Part shown: positions 58,042 through 64,000 of the stretch, one piece after another
How the letters are laid out: every line of letters starts with the position of its first letter
Numbering within the stretch: position 1 is the stretch's first letter
Assembly (NCBI RefSeq): GCF_004762045.1
Contig: NZ_SJOM01000007.1
Location: 5,197,798 to 5,261,797, forward strand
Source: Mycobacterium sp. DL99
GTDB lineage: Bacteria; Actinomycetota; Actinomycetes; Mycobacteriales; Mycobacteriaceae
DNA length: 64,000 nt
Direction of reading: 5' to 3'
Made by a program: the position numbers and the translations under genes
The notes under the pieces: model-generated
Told to the model about the DNA's origin: nothing
What the model saw: only the letters and a program-made list of their open reading frames with translations
The model's database searches: none

Positions 58042-58862
58042 ACCGCACCGGCATCGAGGGCTACCGGGAATTCCTGGCCAGGCGTGACGGCGAAGCCGAC
58101 CTGCTCAACAGGCGTTTGGCGAATCGAGAGCGATTCTTCACCGAACTGGAGGAACACCCCGTCCGCTCGGCCCACCCCGCCGACCGCGCCGTCTTCCTGC
58201 GCAATCTGCGCCGGCGTCGGCCGGAACCCGGCCTGGACCGCAAGATGCTGTTTCTGCTGGCGACCGCCAAACTCAATCAGGCGGAACGGTTCGGCGTGGG
58301 GCTCGGCGAAACCTACGGGCGCAACAGCGACGAGAATCTGCCGCCCGAGAACGTCTATCTCGAACTCGAAGAGCACTACCACACCCGGCTGCTGGCATAC
58401 GCGCTCGACGTCTTCGACCTGACCTTCCAGGTGGTCCCCCCGCCATTCGTGATGCGGCAGTTCGTCAAGACCGGCGTGTTCCTCCCCCAGCGCCTCGGCT
58501 TCATGTTCGTCGGAGCCGCAGAGATGGCGGGCTGCATCATGTTCGACGAACTGCGCCGTGCCGGTGCCGAGCTCTTCGCCGACGAACCCGAAGTCGCCGA
58601 ACGGATCGAACTGCTCTACAGCGAGATCCTCACCGACGAGATCGGCCATGTCGGCTACTGCGCATCACGCTGCAGCTCAGCAGAGCGAGCGGTCATGCGC
58701 CGGATCTACCCGCTCATCGGACGGCTCTTCGCCCGCCAGACCGCCGAGATCAGTCTGCTGATCGACCACAAGGCGCTGCATGCGCGCCTGGACCGACCCT
58801 TCGATGTCGACGAGCTCACGGCCGGCCTCGACAACGAGACGTACCTCGTCACACACCCGTGA
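58038..58862 (+). CDS. Ferritin-like diiron-carboxylate protein
   Basis: 274 residues, fully helical. Two ExxH pairs, Glu112-x2-His115 (LEEHYHTR) and Glu201-x2-His204 (TDEIGHVG), with Glu83 (QAERFG) and Glu162 (GAAEMAG) at plausible positions, make the ligand set of a four-helix diiron protein. It is reminiscent of AurF-type N-oxygenases but lacks their extra histidine. It has no named relative that I can identify. It is co-transcribed with the TetR gene and presumably makes or detoxifies the TetR ligand. Confidence 0.75.
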   Translation: MNRTGIEGYREFLARRDGEADLLNRRLANRERFFTELEEHPVRSAHPADRAVFLRNLRRRRPEPGLDRKMLFLLATAKLNQAERFGVGLGETYGRNSDENLPPENVYLELEEHYHTRLLAYALDVFDLTFQVVPPPFVMRQFVKTGVFLPQRLGFMFVGAAEMAGCIMFDELRRAGAELFADEPEVAERIELLYSEILTDEIGHVGYCASRCSSAERAVMRRIYPLIGRLFARQTAEISLLIDHKALHARLDRPFDVDELTAGLDNETYLVTHP

Positions 58863-59030
58863 GGGCAGGACTGCTGATCCAGCGCCCTGTGATGAATGCG
58901 CACTCTTTCGCGGCAGATTCACGGATTTTGCGTCGATAAGCGACACATTCGCCACAGGGTCTGGCGAAGGGACTGCGGCCGGCCGACGCGGCATTCCGTC
59001 GCAAGCTGCGCTACGAGGTCCTCGAGCAGA

Positions 59031-59063
59031 AACGCGGCCCGGGAATGTCTCCCGAACCGCGTT
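59031..59063 (-). terminator. Terminator-like hairpin downstream of tRNA-Ala
   Basis: AACGCGG (59031-59037) pairs with CCGCGTT (59057-59063) with an inner CGGGA/TCCCG stem. On the minus strand it is followed by TTTCTGC. It lies 15 bp beyond the tRNA 3' end. Confidence 0.5.
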
Positions 59064-59077
59064 GACCTGTTCCAACT

Positions 59078-59153
59078 TGGTGGAGCTAAGGGGAATCGAA
59101 CCCCTGACCTTCTCGATGCGAACGAGACGCGCTACCAACTGCGCTATAGCCCC
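59078..59153 (-). tRNA. tRNA-Ala (anticodon CGC), CCA encoded
   Basis: Cloverleaf on the minus strand: acceptor GGGGCTA/TAGCTCC, D-stem GCGC/GCGC, anticodon stem TCTCG/CGAGA with loop TTCGCAT (anticodon CGC) and T-arm AGGGG-TTCGATT-CCCCT. The 3' CCA is encoded at 59080-59078. Confidence 0.95.
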
Positions 59154-59208
59154 TGATACCGGAAGCAAAGGCTACCAGCACTGCGGCCGTGAGACGAAAC
59201 CGGCCGCC

Positions 59209-60408
59209 CTACTGCCCGGAAGCGCGCGGTAGATCGTATTCGCGGGACGTCGACGCGTACGACGCGTACGCCAGGTGCTCGAAGATCGGATCCTCGTCAT
59301 CGATGTCGAGCACCACCGCACCGGGCCGGCGCAGCCGTGCCGGCACGACGTCGAGCTTGTGGTCGTCGGTGTTCTCCACGCCCAGCCTGGACCGGGCCAT
59401 CCGCTGCGCACGACGACGCCGCAACTGCTCCTCGATGCGCGTCTGACGGCGCAGGTAGGCCAGATACAGCACGGTCAGCGTGCCGGCACCACCGAACACC
59501 CACCAGGCCGACGGCGTCACCAGGAGGGCGGCACCCGCCGAGAACAGCAACGTGGCGGCCAGTACCGCGAGCACGCGCTTGCGGAACTGGAACTTGCGGG
59601 CGCTGATCTCCGCGGCTTTCTTGGATTCGAACCGACGCTGCCGGGTCGCGCTCAGCGACGCGACGGGCTCGTCGGCCTGCTGCTCGTCGGCCGGCTCGTC
59701 CTCGGCCTCGGGTTCCAGTCCCGACGTGTCGGCGACGTACTCGTACTCGTCGTCGGCGAGATCCTCCGGATCTTCGTCCTCCTGAACGTCCTCGAGATCC
59801 TGGGGATCCTCGGCCTCGTCGAGATCCACTGCGATGCGCTCGGTTTGAGCCTCCGATTCGACAGCCTCGAAGCCCTCGACGGGCTCCTCGACCGCGACGG
59901 GCTCGGGTTCCGCCTCAGGCTCGGCCTCGGGCTCGGTCTCGAATTCCAGCTCGAGCTCGGGCTCGGCCACTTCCTCGGGTTCGGCCGCTGCCTCGGCCGC
60001 CTCGGCCATCGTGCCGACCGGCAGTGCGCCGGAGTCCTCGTCGACGATGTCGACGTCAAGGTAGTCCGGTTCGGGGGTCTCGACGCTTACCGCTGCCACC
60101 ACGACGGTGTGCTGCACCGTGGCGTGCACCCGCACCTCGACAGGCGCCTCGTCGTCCTCGAGTTCTTCATCGAGATCTTCGTCGAGGTGGTCGGCGCTCG
60201 GCCGCCAGTGCGGATCGCTGTGATGCCCGGCGGCCGGGCCGCGTCGTAACCGTTGCGCGTTGCGGCCGCTGTTGAGCACTCGAGTCGCCAGGGCGACATC
60301 ACTGGTACGACGGACCGAGTCTCGCTTGCTGATCAACATCGGGACCAAAACGAACAGCCAGAGAACGACAAGGGAAATCCACAGCAGTGACTGGGGGATG
60401 CTTGGCAT
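59209..60408 (-). CDS. GlpR/SepX-type membrane cell-division protein (Rv0996-like)
   Basis: 399 residues from ATG 60408 (GGAAAGGAG upstream). An N-terminal transmembrane helix (MPSIPQSLLWISLVVLWLFVLVPML), a long Glu/Asp/Ala/Pro low-complexity region (about 85-260) and two further hydrophobic helices (FQFRKRVLAVLAATLLFSAGAALLV and WWVFGGAGTLTVLYLAYL). In corynebacteria GlpR is the membrane receptor of the MoeA-like protein Glp; SepX is the Streptomyces counterpart. The MoeA-like gene lies two genes upstream on the same strand, which supports the assignment. Confidence 0.85.
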   Translation of the reverse strand: MPSIPQSLLWISLVVLWLFVLVPMLISKRDSVRRTSDVALATRVLNSGRNAQRLRRGPAAGHHSDPHWRPSADHLDEDLDEELEDDEAPVEVRVHATVQHTVVVAAVSVETPEPDYLDVDIVDEDSGALPVGTMAEAAEAAAEPEEVAEPELELEFETEPEAEPEAEPEPVAVEEPVEGFEAVESEAQTERIAVDLDEAEDPQDLEDVQEDEDPEDLADDEYEYVADTSGLEPEAEDEPADEQQADEPVASLSATRQRRFESKKAAEISARKFQFRKRVLAVLAATLLFSAGAALLVTPSAWWVFGGAGTLTVLYLAYLRRQTRIEEQLRRRRAQRMARSRLGVENTDDHKLDVVPARLRRPGAVVLDIDDEDPIFEHLAYASYASTSREYDLPRASGQ

Positions 60409-60475
60409 GACGCCTGCTCCTTTCCCCTTCAGGCTAGGTCTGTGACCAGCGCATCCATGGGTGGCGCGCCGACAC

Positions 60476-60541
60476 AATTACACACCTGTAATTCGATCGA
60501 TACAAGCACCAACAGTCACATTTGCCACATTGGTAACAGCC
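60476..60541. promoter_or_regulatory. Dyad and 9-bp phased repeats upstream of glpR/sepX
   Basis: AATTACA-CACC-TGTAATT (60476-60493) is a perfect 7-bp dyad in the AT-rich 238-bp gap. Next to it are three 9-bp units GTCACATTT, GCCACATTG and GTAACAGCC (60515-60541), which recall GTnAC repeats bound by response regulators such as MtrA. Binding proteins are inferred only. Confidence 0.35.
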
Positions 60542-60646
60542 GACGAGGCGAACTTCGCCGAGATTGCTTCCAGGGCTGCGGATCCGGCGAAATCGCGACC
60601 GTGGGCGCAGTTTCGCCGCGGCGCGCCGCGCCCAGAACAAGCCGAA

Positions 60647-61300
60647 TCAGCACCAACTGGCCCGGCCGGCCGAAACCAGGGCCTGCGTCGCCGAATGTTT
60701 GAGCTCCTCCAACGTGACCGCCACCAGTAGATGGTCCCGCCAGGCGCCGTCTACCTCGAGATAGCGGCGCAGCAGACCCTCCTCGCGGAAGCCCACCCGC
60801 GCCAGCACTGCCCGGCTCGCAGCGTTCTCCGGGCGCACCGTGGCCTCGACCCGGTGCAACTGCACTCCGTTGAAGCAGTGGTCGAGCCCCAGCGCGAGCG
60901 CACCGGTCGCCACCCCGCCGCCGGTCTTGTCACTGGCCACCCAGTAGCCGATCCACGCCGATCGTAGTGCGCCGTGGGTGACGTTGCCGATCGTGAGCTG
61001 GCCGGCGAACTGCCCGTCGAGCTCGATCACATACGGCAGCATCCGCCCTCGCCGGGCCTCGCTGCGCAGCCCCGAGCAGATCGCGGGCCACGACGAAACG
61101 GAATGGCGGACATGCCAATCCACACCGCTCACCGGCTCCCACGGCTCCAGGTGGGCCTGGTCGGCCAGCCGGATGCGGCTCCATACCGCGGCATCGCGCA
61201 GCCGCACCGGACGTAGCCGCACCACACCGGCCTTCACCCGCACCGGTCCGATCGGACCGGGCCACCCGGGGTGAAAAGCGTTGGACCGGAACAGGCTCAT
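60647..61300 (-). CDS. rimJ: GNAT N-acetyltransferase RimJ-like
   Basis: 217 residues from ATG 61300; GTG 61306 is two codons upstream. GNAT motif A appears as IGYWVASDKTGGGVATGALALGLDHCF and motif B as LHRVEATVRPENAASRAVLARVGFREEGLLRRYLEVDG, the RimJ/RimL pattern for N-terminal acetylation of ribosomal proteins or other targets. Conserved position between glp and glpR (Rv0995). Confidence 0.92.
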   Translation of the reverse strand: MSLFRSNAFHPGWPGPIGPVRVKAGVVRLRPVRLRDAAVWSRIRLADQAHLEPWEPVSGVDWHVRHSVSSWPAICSGLRSEARRGRMLPYVIELDGQFAGQLTIGNVTHGALRSAWIGYWVASDKTGGGVATGALALGLDHCFNGVQLHRVEATVRPENAASRAVLARVGFREEGLLRRYLEVDGAWRDHLLVAVTLEELKHSATQALVSAGRASWC

Positions 61301-61322
61301 CCGCACAGTCGATTCGTCACAC

Positions 61323-61341
61323 CTTCATTCATCGAATGAAG
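61323..61341. promoter_or_regulatory. Perfect dyad between glp and rimJ
   Basis: CTTCATTC-ATC-GAATGAAG, 8-bp arms and 3-bp loop, lies 22 bp upstream of the rimJ ATG and 6 bp before the glp stop. It could be an operator, an RNA hairpin or a weak terminator. Confidence 0.4.
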
Positions 61342-61346
61342 TCTTA

Positions 61347-62585
61347 TCAGCCGCGCTGAGCCAGGAATGCCACATCCACGGTTTCGCCGGTGCGAACCTC
61401 GTCGACTTCGCTCGGAATCACCACGAGACAGTTCGCCTCGGCGAGTGTGGCCAGCAGATGGGTGGACGCCCCCGGCGCCCCACCAAGGGCCTGCACCAGG
61501 TACTCGCCGGTGTCCTGGTCGCGCATCAACTGCCCGCGCAGGTATCCCGTGCGCCCGGCCACCGAACTGATCGGCGACAGCGTGCGGGCCTGGACCATGC
61601 GACGCATCGGCTGCCGCTTGCCCAGCGAGAGCCGGATCAGCGGGCGCACCATCACCTCGAACACCACCAGCGCGCTCACCGGGTTGGCGGGCAGCAGGAA
61701 CACCGGAACGCGGTCCCGGCCGAGCTGACCGAAGCCCTGCACCGATCCGGGGTGCATCGCGATCCGGGACACCTCCATCTCGCCGAGTTCAGCGAGCACG
61801 GTCCGCACCGATTCGGCGGCGGCTCCGCCCACCGCGCCGGCGATGACCACGATCTCGTTGCGATTGACTTGGCCCTCAACGGTTTCCCGCAGTTCCCGGG
61901 GGTCGGTGCTGATGATGCCGACCCGGTTGACCTCCGCACCCGCATCCCGGCCCGCCGCCGCCAGCGCGTAGGAGTTCACGTCGTACACCTGCCCGGTCCC
62001 CGGGCTGCGGGATACGTCGACGAGCTCACCGCCCACGCACATCACCGACAGCCGGGGCCGTGGGTGCACCAACACCCGGTCACGCCCCACCGCGGCCAGC
62101 AAGCCCACCTGGGCCGGGCCCACGATCGTGCCGGCCCGCACCGCTACGTCGCCGGGTTGCACATCGTCGCCGGTGCGCCGGACATAAGCACCCGAGCGCA
62201 CGCTGCGCATGATCCGGACCCGGCTCTCACCGCCGTCGGTCCATCGCAACGGCAGCACCGCGTCGGCCAGCGTCGGCATCGGCGCGCCGGTCTGCACCCG
62301 CGCGGCCTGCCGCGGCTGCAACCGGCTCGGGGTACGCGCACCCGCTTCGATCGAGCCCATCACCGGCAGGCTGATCTCACCGGCGCCGTCACCCACGGAC
62401 AACACATCGACGCTGCGCACCGCGTAGCCGTCGATGGCGGCCTGATCGAATCCCGGCATCGGCCGCTCGGTGACGACCTCTTCGGCGCACATCAGGCCTT
62501 GCGACTCGGCGATGGCCACTCGCACCGGCCGGGGGGCCACTGCGGCAGCCGCTACCCGAGCCTGCTGTTCCTCCACCGAACGCAC
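61347..62585 (-). CDS. glp: MoeA/gephyrin-like protein Glp (Rv0994-like)
   Basis: 412 residues, GTG start at 62585. MoeA inserts molybdenum into molybdopterin; domain order II, I, III, IV is visible (IDGYAVRS with Asp52; VQTGAPMP with Thr99; VMCVGGELVD with Glu187; LLPANPVSALVVFEVMV). However the loop that normally reads SGGVSxGxxD is IAGAVGGAAAES, so catalysis may be reduced. In corynebacteria the homologue Glp binds FtsZ and GlpR and supports septum formation. Co-oriented with galU, rimJ and glpR in the mycobacterial order. Confidence 0.92.
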   Translation of the reverse strand: MRSVEEQQARVAAAAVAPRPVRVAIAESQGLMCAEEVVTERPMPGFDQAAIDGYAVRSVDVLSVGDGAGEISLPVMGSIEAGARTPSRLQPRQAARVQTGAPMPTLADAVLPLRWTDGGESRVRIMRSVRSGAYVRRTGDDVQPGDVAVRAGTIVGPAQVGLLAAVGRDRVLVHPRPRLSVMCVGGELVDVSRSPGTGQVYDVNSYALAAAGRDAGAEVNRVGIISTDPRELRETVEGQVNRNEIVVIAGAVGGAAAESVRTVLAELGEMEVSRIAMHPGSVQGFGQLGRDRVPVFLLPANPVSALVVFEVMVRPLIRLSLGKRQPMRRMVQARTLSPISSVAGRTGYLRGQLMRDQDTGEYLVQALGGAPGASTHLLATLAEANCLVVIPSEVDEVRTGETVDVAFLAQRG

Positions 62586-62655
62586 AACACGCCTTCCTAT
62601 CCCATCTCCGGGCCGACGTGCGGCGTACCGGGCCAGCTCGTTGCCAGCCCTCCTG

Positions 62656-63573
62656 TCAGGTCAGACCCAATCGTTCGACCAACCACCGCCGCAAATCAGG
62701 GCCGTAGTCGTCACGTTCCAACGCAAAGTCAACCGCAGCCTTCAGGTAGCCGCCGGGATTTCCCAGGTCGTGTCGGGCTCCGCGGTGCACAACCACATGT
62801 ACCGGGTGGCCCTCTTCGATCAGCAGCGCGATGGCGTCGGTCAGCTGAATCTCCCCGCCCACCCCGCGCGAAACACGACGCAGCGCATCGAAGATCGCCC
62901 GGTCGAGAAGGTAGCGGCCGGCGGCGGCGTAAGGGGACGGCGCATCGTCGGGCTTTGGCTTTTCCACCATGCCCTTGACCCGCAGCACGTTCGGATTGGC
63001 CGCGTCGGGCACGGTCTCGACGTCGAAGACGCCGTAGGCACCGATCTCGTCTCCGGGCACCTCGATGGCGCACAACACGGACCCGCCGCGCTTGGCCCGC
63101 ACCTTCGACATGGTTTCCAGAACACCGGTGGGCAGCACCAGGTCATCGGGCAGCAGCACCGCGATCGCGTCCTCGTCGGGAGCCAATGCGGCCTCGACGC
63201 AGCTGACGGCATGCCCCAGTCCCAGTGGCTCGGCCTGCACCACAGACTCGACCTTGATCAGCGCGGGAGCGCGGCGGACCTTCTCCAGCATCGTCTTCTT
63301 GCCGCGAGCCTCCAGCGTGCCCTCGAGCACCAGGTCCTCGACGAAGTGCGCGACGACGCCGTCCTTGCCTTCGGAGGTGATGATGATCAGCCGCTCGGCA
63401 CCGGCCTCAGCCGCCTCGGCCGCCACCAATTCGATGCCCGGGGTGTCGACCACCGGCAGCAATTCCTTGGGGACCGTCTTGGTTGCCGGGAGGAATCGCG
63501 TACCCAGACCGGCCGCCGGGACCACGGCCGTGTAGGGAATCGGCACCTCAGGCGCCTTGTGAGACGTGCTCAT
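62656..63573 (-). CDS. galU: UTP-glucose-1-phosphate uridylyltransferase
   Basis: 305 residues. GalU makes UDP-glucose for glycogen, trehalose and cell-wall glycans. Nucleotide-binding signature VVPAAGLGTRFLPATKTVPKELLPVVD, then QAEPLGLGHAVSCVEAAL, LLPDDLVLPTGVLE and GGEIQLTDAIALL. Divergent from the 5-formyl-THF cyclo-ligase gene with 39 bp between. Followed by glp after 70 bp. Confidence 0.97.
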   Translation of the reverse strand: MSTSHKAPEVPIPYTAVVPAAGLGTRFLPATKTVPKELLPVVDTPGIELVAAEAAEAGAERLIIITSEGKDGVVAHFVEDLVLEGTLEARGKKTMLEKVRRAPALIKVESVVQAEPLGLGHAVSCVEAALAPDEDAIAVLLPDDLVLPTGVLETMSKVRAKRGGSVLCAIEVPGDEIGAYGVFDVETVPDAANPNVLRVKGMVEKPKPDDAPSPYAAAGRYLLDRAIFDALRRVSRGVGGEIQLTDAIALLIEEGHPVHVVVHRGARHDLGNPGGYLKAAVDFALERDDYGPDLRRWLVERLGLT

Positions 63574-63612
63574 CGTTCACACACTAACGTCCGTTCTGAA
63601 AAGGTGGAGGGC

Positions 63613-64000
63613 GTGACCCCGCCGACCAAGACCGATTTGCGAACCGGCGTTCTCCGTGCAAGACGGGCCGTACCGGCCGACCGCCGCGACAGTGAGGCGC
63701 AGGCACTTTGCCGCTGGCTGCCCACCCTGGTGCGCAGCGGGCAAACGGTGTGCGCCTACGTTCCGGCGGGCTCGGAACCAGGGTCGCAGGCCCTGCTGGA
63801 CGCTCTGTTGGAACTCGGCGTGCGCGTGCTGCTTCCGGTCGCCCGCAAAGACGAGGACGGCCGGGGTTTGCCGATGCAGTGGGGGCAGTACGCGCCCGGC
63901 AAGTTGGTGGCCGCCGAGTTCGGCCTGCGCGAGCCCGCACCACCCTGGTTGCCTGCCGGACGGATCGCAGATGCCGAGGTGGTCCTCGTGCCCGCGCTGG
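63613..64000 (+). CDS. 5-formyltetrahydrofolate cyclo-ligase (partial, runs off the right edge)
   Basis: First 129 codons from GTG 63613, which has GGTGGAGG upstream. Translation starts VTPPTKTDLRTGVLRARRAVPADRRDSEAQALCRWLPTL and continues with VCAYVPAGSEPGSQALLDALLELGVRVLLPVARKDEDGRGLPMQWGQY and LREPAPPWLPAGRIADAEVVLVPAL, the standard MTHFS N-terminal pattern. The enzyme converts 5-formyl-THF to 5,10-methenyl-THF in an ATP-dependent step. The end of the gene is outside the window. Confidence 0.93.
   Translation, partial: MTPPTKTDLRTGVLRARRAVPADRRDSEAQALCRWLPTLVRSGQTVCAYVPAGSEPGSQALLDALLELGVRVLLPVARKDEDGRGLPMQWGQYAPGKLVAAEFGLREPAPPWLPAGRIADAEVVLVPAL

Noticed and set aside
58896..59156. 86-codon plus-strand frame over the tRNA-Ala
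   Set aside because: It reads through the tRNA gene; the region is explained by the tRNA and its terminator.
59652..60059. Acidic repeat in GlpR as a separate repeat element
   Set aside because: The Glu/Ala/Pro repetition is coding low complexity within the protein and shows no DNA-level repeat unit.
61281..62978. 565-codon frame antisense to glp and galU
   Set aside because: Runs across two well-supported genes on the other strand; composition is His/Arg/Gly-rich without domains.
1..64000. CRISPR array, insertion sequence or prophage
   Set aside because: No regularly spaced repeats, transposase or integrase motifs, or phage structural genes were found on either strand. The only tandem repeat is the 2.4-copy unit at 43655.

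Overview
This window is chromosomal DNA from a GC-rich mycobacterium, most likely a rapid grower (Mycolicibacterium). The backbone follows the gene order I recall from M. tuberculosis Rv1020 (mfd) down to Rv0992c, with mfd at the left edge and the 5-formyl-THF cyclo-ligase at the right edge: mfd, TetR (Rv1019-like), glmU, prsA, lpqT, rplY, pth, pks16, ispE, ksgA, rpfB, tatD, metG, pabB, rsmI, pmt, arcA, an AlkB-like gene, a DUF5642-like lipoprotein, pat, glpR/sepX, rimJ, glp (moeA-like), galU. I see no insertion sequence, prophage, integrase or CRISPR array. Two tRNA genes are present: Gln(TTG), and Ala(CGC) with an encoded CCA.

Between mfd and the TetR gene (about 2-17 kb) lies an accessory block. 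It holds an exported protein, a WXG100-like/alpha-beta-hydrolase protein coupled to a lipoprotein, and a tightly overlapping five-gene operon (4910-14861). That operon encodes a DUF4132 protein, a MoxR-type AAA+ ATPase, a DUF5682 protein, a VWA protein and a two-motif SWIM protein. The same five families occur in the same order in the poorly understood E. coli yehI/molR-yehL-yehM-yehP-yehQ cluster. This is the best candidate for an undescribed multi-component system here. A LysA-like PLP decarboxylase and an SRPBCC/ArsR pair with twin operators follow.

The middle (18-44 kb) is mostly housekeeping: cell-wall precursors (glmU, ispE, pmt), nucleotide and translation functions (prsA, rplY, pth, metG, ksgA, rsmI), resuscitation (rpfB) and folate (pabB). 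Insertions relative to M. tuberculosis are a soluble Ser/Thr kinase between ispE and ksgA, gdhA after metG, and an ECF41 (SigJ-like) sigma factor with its oxidoreductase partner and a matching promoter. Convergent gene pairs are often separated by long near-perfect hairpins.

The right part (44-64 kb) has several small regulatory circuits with visible operators: soxR/arcA, an SOS-like box before the AlkB homologue, an aldehyde dehydrogenase operator, and a TetR/diiron-protein operon driven from a 31-bp perfect palindrome. It also carries the cAMP-dependent lysine acetyltransferase Pat next to molybdate-binding genes lacking modB/modC, an orphan type VII secretion pair, and the Glp-GlpR cell-division module.
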